This document shows, in pieces, positions 44,711 through 53,785 of a stretch of DNA of 64,000 bases. The translations under genes and the position numbers were made by a program. Each line of letters begins with the position of its first letter. Positions within the stretch are counted from its first letter, which is position 1. The notes beneath the pieces were generated by a model, which was not told the origin of the DNA, made no database searches, and saw only the letters and a program-made list of their open reading frames with translations. Location of the stretch: assembly GCF_000956535.1 (NCBI RefSeq), contig NZ_JYIY01000074.1, forward strand, positions 62,001-126,000, read 5' to 3'. The stretch is from Microbacterium ginsengisoli (GTDB taxonomy: Bacteria > Actinomycetota > Actinomycetes > Actinomycetales > Microbacteriaceae).

Positions 44711-44921
44711 GATCGTTCTCCTGCTCGGTGACCCAGGCGCGCACTGTGGCTGGGGTGTAGCGAGAGACGCCGCCGACGCGCAGGAACGGCGGCCCGATCT
44801 TTTCCCGTCGCCAGCGCGAGAGGGTGGCTTGGGAGACGTTCAAGAACTCCGCGACATCCCGCGCACACCACAACGTCTCGACCGGACCCGCACCGTGGTC
44901 AACGACGGTCGGGGCGTTCAT
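44703..44921 (-). CDS. xis: Helix-turn-helix excisionase-like protein
   Basis: 72 residues beginning MNAPTVVDHG. 'ARDVAEFLNVSQATLSRWRREKIGPPFLRVGG' is a MerR/AlpA-type winged HTH of the kind used by excisionases. It overlaps int at its stop and the upstream DUF4913 gene at its start, so it is probably co-expressed with int. A longer start at 44990 would run into the DUF4913 frame and is less likely. Confidence 0.8.
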   Translation of the reverse strand: MNAPTVVDHGAGPVETLWCARDVAEFLNVSQATLSRWRREKIGPPFLRVGGVSRYTPATVRAWVTEQENDHG

Positions 44922-45507
44922 CGTCGAGACTCGCGTAGAAGGCGTCTTCGGCCGCCTGCCGTTGGGCAAGATCGGCTTCAACGAAGGCATCGAAGTCTTC
45001 GGCCCGATCGGCGATCACGATGTCATCTACCGTCGGTGCAGGGGCTTCGCCGGGCCAGGTGGTCTGCCGGGTGGGGCGGTCGCGATCCAGTCGGGTGCTG
45101 CTCGCGGCGACCCAGTCGCGGAGTCGCTGCCGGGTGTCGGCGAAGTCGCGATGCCACCCGTTGGGTGCGGATCCGTTCTGATCGGGGTCGTAGGCGCACA
45201 GCCAGTGCAGGTGCAGCGCGGACAGTTCCCACAACAGCTCGGGGTGTCGGTACCAGAACGGCGGCACCACACTCGCGGGCAGGCCGTATGTGCGTCGGAG
45301 CCAGTTCACCCACCGGTCGAGTTCGAGCCACTCGGCCCCGGCCTCATCTGCGGTGAGTAGGTTCCAGTTCACCGGATGCGGTGGCCCCGGCAGTGAGTCC
45401 GGATCAGACAACGCCGGCCGCTTCCCCGTCTCCTCCGCGTCGTGGAGTGCGGGTTCGGGCTCGGGTTCGTCGAACTCCGGGGCGTCCTCAGCAACGATGG
45501 TGCTCAT
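44899..45507 (-). CDS. DUF4913 family protein
   Basis: 202 residues with an acidic N-terminus and a conserved Trp-rich core: NWNLLTADEAGAEWLELDRWV, YGLPASVVPPFWYRH, LWELSALHLHWLCAYD. This matches DUF4913, common on actinobacterial plasmids and elements and of unknown function. Coupled to the HTH gene. Confidence 0.8.
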   Translation of the reverse strand: MSTIVAEDAPEFDEPEPEPALHDAEETGKRPALSDPDSLPGPPHPVNWNLLTADEAGAEWLELDRWVNWLRRTYGLPASVVPPFWYRHPELLWELSALHLHWLCAYDPDQNGSAPNGWHRDFADTRQRLRDWVAASSTRLDRDRPTRQTTWPGEAPAPTVDDIVIADRAEDFDAFVEADLAQRQAAEDAFYASLDDERPDRR

Positions 45508-45519
45508 GGCTTTCCCTCC

Positions 45520-45996
45520 TCACAGTCCAGGTACGGGAGGTGCCTGCGTGCTGGGCCGGTCCGGTGCCTGGAACTCTGGGGCCGGCCTTGTCGGTGCCTC
45601 CCGTGCAGGGCCGTCCTGGTCGAGGGAAGGCGTGTTGCGAGGCGTGCGGTCGACGTCGTAGCGGGTGCGGGCGAGATCGTGGCCGATCTTCTTCGCGACG
45701 AACTGCTCGGTCTGTACCTGCTCACCGTCACGAGTGGCCTCGTACTCACGCACGTACCCCTCGGCGATGAAGTTGTCGCCCTTCCTGAACCGCTCGTGCG
45801 CCCGCGCCGCGGTGGCCCGGAACATCACCAGGTCGTGGAACGTGGACTCCAACTGCGTGAAGCTGCCATCGAGGTTCCGGTCGAAGTGTTCCTGCCCGAA
45901 CCGGGCATAGAACCTCGCCTGCCCCTTGTCGTTGAAACCGAGCTGCGGGGTCGAGGCGATGAACCCCGAAATCGACTGCTGGGTATGAATATCCAT
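45520..45996 (-). CDS. ssb: Single-stranded DNA-binding protein
   Basis: 158 residues with an OB-fold domain (about 1-105; FYARFGQEHFDRNLDGSF, EGYVREYEATRDG) and a Pro-rich disordered tail. The usual acidic DDDIPF-like tip is absent, which suggests it serves element DNA during transfer and does not recruit host SSB partners in the standard way. GAAGGAG lies upstream. A G[C/T]GCACCTG motif is 55 bp upstream. Confidence 0.85.
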   Translation of the reverse strand: MDIHTQQSISGFIASTPQLGFNDKGQARFYARFGQEHFDRNLDGSFTQLESTFHDLVMFRATAARAHERFRKGDNFIAEGYVREYEATRDGEQVQTEQFVAKKIGHDLARTRYDVDRTPRNTPSLDQDGPAREAPTRPAPEFQAPDRPSTQAPPVPGL

Positions 45997-46050
45997 TGCA
46001 CTGCTCCTTCACGATCACCAGACCCCGCTGCGGGGTCATCCGTGAAAGTC

Positions 46051-46058
46051 AGGTGCAC
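46051..46058 (-). promoter_or_regulatory. Recurring ICE motif, copy before ssb
   Basis: Minus-strand GTGCACCTG, upstream of the ssb start. Other copies: 48397, 51407, 55578, 58232, 60191, 63432 and 63474, each before the first gene of a minus-strand unit. Function unknown. Confidence 0.55.
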
Positions 46059-46077
46059 TACAACGACACAGCAACCC

Positions 46078-47856
46078 TCACGAGTCGGCGGGGCGTTGCA
46101 AGAGGGCTTCGAGTTCGGTGCGGTCGGTCTTCAACTGCCCGGCATCGCTACGGTTTGGCCAGGCGCGCAGGTCGGTGACGATCGGTGGTGCGGCGCGCAG
46201 TAGAGTGACGCCGGTGCCGAACGGCAGGGTTCTGATCCGGTCGGGTGGCAGGATCGGCACCCGCCGCACCGAGCGCTGGTTTGACCTGGTGCCGTGGTCG
46301 CCGAGAGTCACCGAATCGGTGTACTCGTCGCGTTCGCCGATCAGGGTGGAGAGGTCTTGGAGGTCTTTCGAGTTCGACGCCCCGCCGAGAATGATCTTCA
46401 CGATCGAGGCATCCCAGATCGCCCCAGCCTGATTCTCCGACCACTTATCCCGCGCCTGCGCAAGCGACTGCAACACCGGCATCGTCGTGATCCCCGTACC
46501 GCCTCCCTCCGCCATGAGCGTCGGCAGAGACGGCAAGGGGGCCAGGTTGCCGATCTCGTCCAGTGCGAGCAGCAGGGGTGGGTCGAGGCGTGCGCCGGGT
46601 GAGCGCGCGGCGATGCGACGGGCGGTTTCGACGAGGTCTTCCACGAACGCCGCCACCAACGCAGCCGACGCCCCTGCGCCCGCGCCGGTGGCAAGGAGGT
46701 AGAGCGTTCCACGGTTCCGGATGAACGCCTCCGGATCGAACGACTCACCCTCGGCGGGTGAGACGGCATCAAGCACCCTCGGATCGGCAAGCGCCCCCAG
46801 CGCGAGGGCGACGCCCTGCCAGATGGAGTCACGGGTACGAGGGTCGGAGTCGATCATCGCCCCCAACGAATCCGCCCACCCCGCAGCCGCATTCGGATGA
46901 TTCGTCAGGATCGCGGCCGCATCCGCAGCCGCCGACGGATCAAGCGTCCAACGGAACAGCTCGGCAGGCTGCCGATGATCCAACGCTGCCGCGTGGAGCA
47001 GAGCTTGGAGTGCTGTTCTGGTTTTGCCTTCCCAGAACCCACCGGATTCGACCCCACCAGCGGAGAGCCCGGTGGCGGAGGCGAGACCGGTCGCGCGGAT
47101 CATCGCCGTCAGCGGGTCTTCACACCCCCGAACCGGCGACCACCGCAACCCCGCAGGGAGTCCTTCGGCGAGATGCTGCGGATCGAACACCGCAACCGGA
47201 CGACCGTCACGTCGGCGGGCACGCAACGTCGCAGTGAGGTTGTCCGGCCGCGTGCTCGTGGTGACCACCGCGCCGGGCGCGTCCAAGACGGCGTTGATCA
47301 CGACGTGCAGGCCTTTGCCGGAGCGGGGCGGCCCAATGAGCAGGATGGAGTCTTCAACTGACGCCCACACCTGTTTGCCGCGTGAGGTTCCGAGTAGATA
47401 ACCCACATCCTCCGGTGACGGGGCATCCAGTGACGGGCGCAACGAGGCTGCCCGCCGCAGCAGCGCCTTCGGTGAGGCTGCCTGGGTGACTTCGTGCGTG
47501 GTGGCGACCCCGGCCAGGTGGCGCGGGTCGGTCTCGACCTTGTGGCTGTGGCGGCGCCATTTCATCCAGCACCACCCCAACCCGACCGTCACCAACGCGA
47601 GGAGCAAGGTTGTGACGATCCAATAGACGACCGGGTTCAGCCCCTCGGCTCCGAGCGCTGTACCGGGGTCGCCGGGGCTGAACAGCACACCCAGCCCACC
47701 GGCCGGCCCCGAGGTGGGTTGAGCCGTGCCGGTGAGGAACGCGGCGACCGACCCGGCACCGCGGAGGACGAGGCCGAGGGCGAAGACACTGATGAGGGCG
47801 ATGAGGGCGGCGTTGGTGAGTTCGTCACCCATCGAGCCGGACTGCCGCTCGTTCAC
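46078..47856 (-). CDS. Type IV coupling protein (VirD4/TraG family)
   Basis: 592 residues: two N-terminal membrane helices (about 10-30, 62-82), Walker A LLIGPPRSGKGLHVV near 175, Walker B LLLALDEIGNLAPLPSLPTLM near 430. It ferries the relaxosome to the type IV secretion channel in donor cells. Its start overlaps the upstream gene stop by 4 nt. Confidence 0.9.
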   Translation of the reverse strand: MNERQSGSMGDELTNAALIALISVFALGLVLRGAGSVAAFLTGTAQPTSGPAGGLGVLFSPGDPGTALGAEGLNPVVYWIVTTLLLALVTVGLGWCWMKWRRHSHKVETDPRHLAGVATTHEVTQAASPKALLRRAASLRPSLDAPSPEDVGYLLGTSRGKQVWASVEDSILLIGPPRSGKGLHVVINAVLDAPGAVVTTSTRPDNLTATLRARRRDGRPVAVFDPQHLAEGLPAGLRWSPVRGCEDPLTAMIRATGLASATGLSAGGVESGGFWEGKTRTALQALLHAAALDHRQPAELFRWTLDPSAAADAAAILTNHPNAAAGWADSLGAMIDSDPRTRDSIWQGVALALGALADPRVLDAVSPAEGESFDPEAFIRNRGTLYLLATGAGAGASAALVAAFVEDLVETARRIAARSPGARLDPPLLLALDEIGNLAPLPSLPTLMAEGGGTGITTMPVLQSLAQARDKWSENQAGAIWDASIVKIILGGASNSKDLQDLSTLIGERDEYTDSVTLGDHGTRSNQRSVRRVPILPPDRIRTLPFGTGVTLLRAAPPIVTDLRAWPNRSDAGQLKTDRTELEALLQRPADS

Positions 47857-48389
47857 GACAACGCCTCGATATGGGTGGTGCCCGAGATCCGACCCAGCAG
47901 CAGCACATCGCGCCGCCCACCGTGTGCGGGTGGGAGCTGGTTGAGATCCAGCAACGCACGGGCTCGCCCGTTGGTGGCGTCGGTGTGGGAGACGATGATC
48001 GCCACGGCCACGTCCTCACCGGCAAGGAACCCGTCAGCGGTGACCTCGACCAGCGCCGGCCCCTTCTTCTTTCGGGCAGGCCGTGCGGGTTCTTGGGCTG
48101 GTTCGGGCTCGGCAGGACGGGTGCGGGTGCGGGGTTGGATGAGGTCGGTGAATACCGATCCGTCGACTTCTCGGACTTCGATCCGAACCCCGATGCTGCG
48201 GTTCTCGGTGACCGCATCGAGCAGGTCGGCGAAGGTGCCGCGCGTCCACTCACCCCTGGCTGGTGGCGGGTACTCGGCGCCGTCGACGGTCACGTCGAGC
48301 ACACCGGTTTCGGTGACTGCGACGCGGACGTGCGGGAGGACAGCCTGTATGTCTTCGGCGATCGTCTTTGCTGCGGGGCGGGCTCTCAT
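47853..48389 (-). CDS. ICE protein of unknown function upstream of the coupling protein
   Basis: 178 residues from ATG 48389. I preferred this start over the one at 48440 because the longer start would place the recurring GCGCACCT motif inside the gene. It has a beta-rich N-terminal half and a basic middle (ARPARKKKGPALVE), and ends 'LLLGRISGTTHIEALS'. No recognisable domain. Coupled to the TraG gene, so a transfer role is likely. Confidence 0.6.
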   Translation of the reverse strand: MRARPAAKTIAEDIQAVLPHVRVAVTETGVLDVTVDGAEYPPPARGEWTRGTFADLLDAVTENRSIGVRIEVREVDGSVFTDLIQPRTRTRPAEPEPAQEPARPARKKKGPALVEVTADGFLAGEDVAVAIIVSHTDATNGRARALLDLNQLPPAHGGRRDVLLLGRISGTTHIEALS

Positions 48390-48396
48390 GCGCGCT

Positions 48397-48404
48397 AGGT
48401 GCGC
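48397..48404 (-). promoter_or_regulatory. Recurring ICE motif, copy before the 178-aa gene
   Basis: Minus-strand GCGCACCTA seven bases before the ATG at 48389. It lies between divergent genes. Confidence 0.5.
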
Positions 48405-48430
48405 CGCGACGCCGATGGGAAACTGGTGAC

Positions 48431-49012
48431 ATGGGTTCACGGGCGGATGACCGGCGGCGCTTCGCCGAGGAGTCCATGCCGCGTATCGCCGCTACTGCCG
48501 AGGACGAGGGATTCAGCCAGCAGGCGTCTTCTGGTGAGCGCAGGTGGGAATGGGTGAAGCCGACATCACCGACCGTGCGGGCGGCGGTTCTGTTGTCGGA
48601 GATGACGCCGAGGAACGTCCGTGATGGCGTGGATGTTCAGGCTTACGGGGCGATCTATCTCGATCAGGTGGAGCAGCGGCTGCATGAGGACGGGCAACGG
48701 CACCCGGACGCGGCGACGCTGATGGCTCCGCTGCGGGCTTGGGGATCAACCTTCACCCGTGATGGCGCCTACCGGTTCCGGCGGAGCGCCGATCCGGAGT
48801 CCAGGGTGGAGGAGCTGGCCGGGGATCTGAGATCGTTCGCAGCTTTCGCCACCGCGATCCGTGACGTGACGGATCTGAGCGAGGCTCGCTTGGCGCGCTC
48901 ACGCATCCGCAGGCACGTCACCGCGGGCTTGGCACCCGGCTACGCGGCCCCTCAGGTCGCCTCGCTCATCGCCGAGATGAACACCAACACCGAAACCGGC
49001 GTCGAACCGTAG
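48431..49012 (+). CDS. Plus-strand hypothetical protein in the ICE
   Basis: 193 residues starting MGSRADDRRRFAEES. Helix-rich, charged, no membrane segment or known domain. It is one of three plus-strand genes breaking the minus-strand transfer cluster, which suggests cargo or a regulator. The neighbouring minus-strand motif is shared by the divergent gene. Confidence 0.55.
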   Translation: MGSRADDRRRFAEESMPRIAATAEDEGFSQQASSGERRWEWVKPTSPTVRAAVLLSEMTPRNVRDGVDVQAYGAIYLDQVEQRLHEDGQRHPDAATLMAPLRAWGSTFTRDGAYRFRRSADPESRVEELAGDLRSFAAFATAIRDVTDLSEARLARSRIRRHVTAGLAPGYAAPQVASLIAEMNTNTETGVEP

Positions 49013-49064
49013 GCGTCATGGACCGGGAAGTTCCCGCGAGAACCGTCAATATTCACGCGAACTT

Positions 49065-50546
49065 CTAGACGTTCTGCTTGAGCCGCAAGCTTGTGTCGAA
49101 GAGCGAATATTCAGCAGGGTGCAGTTGGTGTTGAGTGACGAAAGACCGGTCTTTGATCCGCCACAGCCCCTGCCCGACACCTAATCCGGGTAGGAGTTTC
49201 TGCTCGGTGCCAGTGAGCCCGAGTGCGGATGCGGTGGCTCCGAGCTGGTCGGATTCTTGCCGGTAGACGATCCGGGTTTCCGCGTTCGCGAGCAGGGAGT
49301 TGGCGAGGGATCGCATGGCGGAGCCTTGGTCGCCGACGTTGTCCAGGTCGGTCAACTTGTGAAAGATCAGCATGTTCGCGATCCCGTAATGCCTCGCGAG
49401 ACGCCAATGCGCATCCATCCGCTTCAAGAGTGCGGGGTGGCTCATGAGGCGCCATGCTTCGTCGTAGATCACCCACCGCTGCCCACCGTTCGGGTCGAGC
49501 AAGGCGGATTCCATCCACGCGCTGGAGCACGTCATCAGCACCGAGATCAGGGTGCTGTTTTCGGTGACGCGGGAGAGGTCAAGGGAGATCATCGGCAGTG
49601 ACGGATCAAACCTGACGGTGGATGGTCCGTCGAAGAGTCCGGCGAGGTCGCCGGCCACGAGGCGCCGCAGTGCGTGCCCGACCAGTCGGCCGTCTTCGGC
49701 GAGGCGTCTGTCGGTGTCGTCGGTGGGGTTCAGGACGTGGTCGACGACCATCGGCAGGATCGGCACATCGTTCTCCCGCACCGCAGCCGTCAACGCCAGA
49801 TCGATCGCAGTGTGCTCCAACGGCGTCAGCCCACGCGCGAGCACCGTCTCCGCGAGAGCGCCGATGAGATCCCGGCGGCGCGATGCGACGGTCGCGGCCC
49901 ATTGCTCATCCGACAGCCCTGATGGTCGGTGCCCTTCATCGAGGGGATTGAGGCGGGTGTTGAGGCCGTGGCCAAGGACAATCGCCCGCCCACCGACCGC
50001 CTCAGCGACGGCCGTGTGCTCGCCCTTCGGATCACCGGGAACGTAGACTCGCCGCCCGAACGGAAGCGATCGCGTGTAGAGCGACTTCGCCAGGCTCGAT
50101 TTCCCGCTACCGACTATGCCGGCGAGGACGACGTTCGGGGCGGTGATGACCCCGCGTGCGTAGAGCACCCAGGGGTCGTAAACGAAGCTCCCGCCGGAGT
50201 AGAGGTCCTGGCCGACGAAGACACCGTCAGAGCCGAGCCCGCCTTCGGCGACAAACGGATACGCCCCGGCGAGGGTCGCGGACGTGTCTTGGTGGCGGGG
50301 CAACTTGAACCTGCCCGGCGTCCGCAAGGTTGCGGCCCCTGGTTCTCCGGCAGCGGGCAGGTAGGTGGTCGCGCGACGTTCCGCGCGCTCGGCTTCTGCT
50401 TTCGCGACCGCGACCGCCTTCTCCGTCTTGCGTTGTTCGGCGGTGATCCGCGCGGCGGCCTGCCTGCGCTGTTTGCGGAGCTTGCGGCGTTCGGATGCGG
50501 GTGCGACGAGGACGGAGGTGTGCAGGCGCTCGGGCTCAGAGTTCAT
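49065..50546 (-). CDS. VirB4-like conjugation ATPase
   Basis: 493 residues. A basic coiled-coil N-terminus precedes the ATPase: Walker A LAGIVGSGKSSLAKS near 143 and Walker B QRWVIYDEAWRLM near 363, followed by an HWRLARHYG motif. VirB4/TraC-type ATPases energise the secretion channel. It is shorter than typical VirB4 (about 800) and lacks the N-terminal VirB4 domain, which is seemingly supplied by the separate SCO6880-type protein below. The start overlaps the upstream gene stop. Confidence 0.85.
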   Translation of the reverse strand: MNSEPERLHTSVLVAPASERRKLRKQRRQAAARITAEQRKTEKAVAVAKAEAERAERRATTYLPAAGEPGAATLRTPGRFKLPRHQDTSATLAGAYPFVAEGGLGSDGVFVGQDLYSGGSFVYDPWVLYARGVITAPNVVLAGIVGSGKSSLAKSLYTRSLPFGRRVYVPGDPKGEHTAVAEAVGGRAIVLGHGLNTRLNPLDEGHRPSGLSDEQWAATVASRRRDLIGALAETVLARGLTPLEHTAIDLALTAAVRENDVPILPMVVDHVLNPTDDTDRRLAEDGRLVGHALRRLVAGDLAGLFDGPSTVRFDPSLPMISLDLSRVTENSTLISVLMTCSSAWMESALLDPNGGQRWVIYDEAWRLMSHPALLKRMDAHWRLARHYGIANMLIFHKLTDLDNVGDQGSAMRSLANSLLANAETRIVYRQESDQLGATASALGLTGTEQKLLPGLGVGQGLWRIKDRSFVTQHQLHPAEYSLFDTSLRLKQNV

Positions 50547-51373
50547 CGTCCGAGCCCCCGCCCCGCATGCTGCGCCGGGCGAGGCGTAGCCGCGAACCAG
50601 TCCTTACCCGCAACCGCGGGTGTCTTCCGGGTAGTGGCGGAGGCGACGGTATCCGTGCTGGGGGCGGCTCTGCCGGCTCCTTCACCCAGGCCGACCGCAG
50701 CAACCGCCGGTGCGGGCGCGGGCTCGGCGAGAGCGAAATCGGCCGGAGCATCGTAAGCGCGGAGTAGGGAGACGTGGCTGAGGAATGGATTGTAGGTCAA
50801 CGTGTAGTTGCCCTCGGTGGTGGTGCGGTCGAGGTTCCCGACCGGTGGGGTGTCGTAGACGTACCCGTTGGTAAGGGCAGCATCGGTGGTCTCTTCCCCG
50901 TAATCCCACTGACTCAGGTGCTCGATCCCGGCGGTCGTGCCGTCACGCTGAATGAGATCGAGTACCCGGTCAGCTTCCTCACCATCGAAGAACACAACGC
51001 TGACCCACCGCCGCGCGGTTTCGGGGTCGGGGCGCCAGGCGATCCGGCCCGCTGCGTTCATGGCCGCATCGAGCCGGTCATGTGCGGCATCGATCAGGGT
51101 CGCGGCCTGATGCAGCTCATCCGCCGCAGCCAGCGCATCCTTCGCACCAATCGCGGCGTCACCTTGGTCGTCGAACGCGCGGGGTTGGCCGGTGACATGA
51201 GCGGCGGCGAGCTGGTCGAGTACCTGCCGCAGCGACCGGACACCTGCGAGGAGATCCCCGAGCACCGGATACATCTGCGCCGGCTGGTCAATACGGATTG
51301 TCGCGTGCGCAAGACCCCGCAGCGCTTCGGATGCTTCGGCAGCATCGGTTCTCGGATCGGTGAAAGTGGGCAT
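50543..51373 (-). CDS. ICE protein of unknown function
   Basis: 276 residues, helical N-terminal half ('LAHATIRIDQPAQMYPVLGDLLAGVRSL'-like, with LDQLAAAHVTG) and a Pro/Ala-rich end. Conserved among actinobacterial elements in my recollection, without known function. GGGAGGAC RBS. It is the first gene of its unit, with a motif copy 34 bp upstream. Confidence 0.6.
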   Translation of the reverse strand: MPTFTDPRTDAAEASEALRGLAHATIRIDQPAQMYPVLGDLLAGVRSLRQVLDQLAAAHVTGQPRAFDDQGDAAIGAKDALAAADELHQAATLIDAAHDRLDAAMNAAGRIAWRPDPETARRWVSVVFFDGEEADRVLDLIQRDGTTAGIEHLSQWDYGEETTDAALTNGYVYDTPPVGNLDRTTTEGNYTLTYNPFLSHVSLLRAYDAPADFALAEPAPAPAVAAVGLGEGAGRAAPSTDTVASATTRKTPAVAGKDWFAATPRPAQHAGRGLGR

Positions 51374-51406
51374 GAGAGTCCTCCCTGACGATGGATGTCG
51401 CCAGCC

Positions 51407-51414
51407 AGGTGCGT
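51407..51414 (-). promoter_or_regulatory. Recurring ICE motif, copy before the 276-aa gene
   Basis: Minus-strand ACGCACCTGG, 34 bp before the start. It is one base off the most common form. Confidence 0.45.
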
Positions 51415-51457
51415 CAGCTATTCCATGCGTGTCAGACGCTCCGGATACCCTTGAAGC

Positions 51458-52315
51458 ATGAGTTTTTCCGCTTCCGTGCTTCGGGTGATGATCGCTTCCC
51501 CGTCAGACATTCCCGATGCTCGCGATGCAGTAGAAGCCGCGATCAATGACTGGAACAACGCCAACGCTGCAACCAAGCAGGTAGCGCTACTGCCGTGGAG
51601 ATGGGAGACCTCGTCCGTTCCTGTCCTCGGAGGTCATCCGCAGTCACTGATCAACTCGCAAGGCGTTGACCAATGCGACATCGTCTTCGCTCTGTTTGGC
51701 AGCCGGCTTGGCTCCCCAACGCCCGACGCGGTATCCGGCACCGTTGAAGAGATCGAACGCGCCGTGGATAGCGGAAAGCCTGTTCACCTCTATTTCTCAA
51801 CTGCACCGCTTCCTCACGACGTGGACACCCAGCAGCTCGACGGTCTCCGGGAATTTCGTGCTGCAATCAGCGAGCGAGGTTTGCTTGGCGAGTTCGCCAA
51901 CACTGGCCAGCTCGGCCACGAGGTCTGGAAGGCCATCGAGTACGACATCGCTTCGTTAGAACTGTCAGCCCCGCAACTCCCTGCAACTAAATCTGGTGTG
52001 CGGTTCGCGGCTCAGCCTCAGCAAGAACGAGAACTGACGTCATACGACAGCAAGGGAAAGCCTCGCTACTCCACTCGGCACTGGATCGACATCACCAACA
52101 CGGGTGACCAAGACGCCACTGATGTGCGATTCGAGGTCGTCGGAGAAAACTCCAGCATGATCCTGACTAGCGGCGATGAACCCACCGTCATCCATGCCGG
52201 CCAGACTCGCCGCCTGCATGTGCTTCATCACATGGGTGGCGGCGATCCCGACATCATTCGCATCCGCTGGAGCGAGGACGACGAACAGAAGGAACGCGAG
52301 TTCCACGTCGGCTGA
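51458..52315 (+). CDS. DUF4062-like sensor/effector protein, probable cargo
   Basis: 285 residues. The N-terminal ~150 residues read 'RVMIASPSDIPDARDAVEAA', 'QCDIVFALFGSRLGSPT' and 'SGTVEEIERAVDSGKPVHLYFS', the DUF4062 pattern (a TIR-related nucleotide-binding fold often placed before defence or signalling domains). Residues ~190-285 look like an Ig-like beta domain ('HWIDITNTGDQDATDVRFEV'). GC is lower than the surroundings and codon use differs, suggesting recent gain. On the plus strand inside the transfer cluster. An antiphage role is possible, not shown. Confidence 0.65.
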   Translation: MSFSASVLRVMIASPSDIPDARDAVEAAINDWNNANAATKQVALLPWRWETSSVPVLGGHPQSLINSQGVDQCDIVFALFGSRLGSPTPDAVSGTVEEIERAVDSGKPVHLYFSTAPLPHDVDTQQLDGLREFRAAISERGLLGEFANTGQLGHEVWKAIEYDIASLELSAPQLPATKSGVRFAAQPQQERELTSYDSKGKPRYSTRHWIDITNTGDQDATDVRFEVVGENSSMILTSGDEPTVIHAGQTRRLHVLHHMGGGDPDIIRIRWSEDDEQKEREFHVG

Positions 52316-52318
52316 CGA

Positions 52319-53782
52319 CTACACCTTCCGGCACAGCGGCAATGCCGCCGCCGTGAACGCCGCCGCCTGCTGCCCGACCAGCAACCGGGTCTCGCACGAG
52401 GCTTGGATCGCGGCCTGTTCGATCGCGGCGACCGCGGCATCGAGCTCGTTCACGGTGGGTGCGGTGATGGTGATGAGGCCGGTGTAGCGGAGGATGCCGT
52501 GCCCGGCAGTCAGGTCTGCCTCCTGCTGCAACACGTCCTGGTACTCCGCCGTCTGGGAGGCGTCTTCGATCTGCCCGATCCGTTGCCGTTGCGCCGCATC
52601 ACTGATGTGCTCGACCTTCTTCTTCCTGATATCCCGTGCCGCCTGGTCCGATCGCATCGGGGTGCAGATCAGGGAGAACGAGCGCTGTATCCCGGTGGAG
52701 AGCAGGACGGGTGAGAGGAATCCGGGGAACACCATCGACCGCGGCCACTCACTGATCCACAGGGTGGCGTGGTGGGCGGAGTCGGTACGAATCCGCGACC
52801 ACGACTCGTTCACCGCCAACGGCCCCGCCGTAGCAAGCGATTGTCCGATCTGGCCTTGACGCTCCAAGGTCGCGGCGATCGCCGGGTCGTAAGCGCTACG
52901 GAGGATGACAGCGATCTGCCCCGCGGTCAGCCACCCGCCGGGATTGAGGTCGGCGGAACGCAGCGCCGCTACCAGGGTTGCCATCTCCTGTCGCAACACG
53001 GCGGCGGCTCCGCGGATGCCGCCGCCGGCGGTGCGGATCTGCCGGGCTGCTGCTCGCATGTCCAGTGCGAGCGAGAGCGTGGTCGCGTGCCGTTCCCCGG
53101 CAGGCCCCGCCCGGTCGATCAGCTCCGCGTAAGTGGTGGATGCCCAGGAGTCGTCGTGGGTGCCATGCGAGGCCCACCACTCTGCCAACCCCGTACCCGA
53201 ATCTGGAAGGGTGCGTTCAAGGACTTGGAGGGTCGCGACCCGTCCGGATCGGCAGACAGTGGCGAGCACACGGCCCCAGGAGGTAACGCGGCGTTCCTGC
53301 TCTCCCGGATCGAGGAGCACGAACGCGGGATGCGTCACCTCCACCACGACCGTCAGTGTCGAGGCGTGGGGGTCGTGGATCATCCCCGCCTCAGTCTCCG
53401 GGTCGGTGTACTCCCGCAGCCGCGCCATGTCACCGGGCAGGGCGAGGGTGCCGACCGGGCGCGGAACCACCACCCGGCGGCGGTAGAGCAGTTGTCCGAT
53501 GGTGGTGCGGTAGAGCCACCAGCAGGCGACGGGGAGCCATTCGACCATCGGCCGCCCCGCGACCGGTATCCACGTCAACGCAATCGACATGGCCCAGATG
53601 GGTGCGGTGTACGCCATGAGTATGCCGCCGCCTGCGTAGAGGGCTCCGACGAAGGCGAGGATGCCGATGGCCAGGGTGACGAGCTGTGAGAGGGAGAGGC
53701 CGAGGAGGATGCCGCGGCGTGCGAGGCGGGAGAACTTCACCGGCACCAACTCGCCGCCGCTGGTTGTGTTCGTGTTGTTCAT
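52319..53782 (-). CDS. SCO6880-type conjugation membrane protein
   Basis: 487 residues. Two N-terminal membrane helices (about 27-80) resemble PrgI/VirB3, followed by a soluble domain like the VirB4 N-terminal region. This is the SCO6880 family, found with VirB4-like ATPases in actinobacterial elements. It and the VirB4-like ATPase probably form one split VirB3/B4 unit. The DUF4062 gene sits between them. Confidence 0.8.
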   Translation of the reverse strand: MNNTNTTSGGELVPVKFSRLARRGILLGLSLSQLVTLAIGILAFVGALYAGGGILMAYTAPIWAMSIALTWIPVAGRPMVEWLPVACWWLYRTTIGQLLYRRRVVVPRPVGTLALPGDMARLREYTDPETEAGMIHDPHASTLTVVVEVTHPAFVLLDPGEQERRVTSWGRVLATVCRSGRVATLQVLERTLPDSGTGLAEWWASHGTHDDSWASTTYAELIDRAGPAGERHATTLSLALDMRAAARQIRTAGGGIRGAAAVLRQEMATLVAALRSADLNPGGWLTAGQIAVILRSAYDPAIAATLERQGQIGQSLATAGPLAVNESWSRIRTDSAHHATLWISEWPRSMVFPGFLSPVLLSTGIQRSFSLICTPMRSDQAARDIRKKKVEHISDAAQRQRIGQIEDASQTAEYQDVLQQEADLTAGHGILRYTGLITITAPTVNELDAAVAAIEQAAIQASCETRLLVGQQAAAFTAAALPLCRKV

Positions 53783-53785
53783 CGG

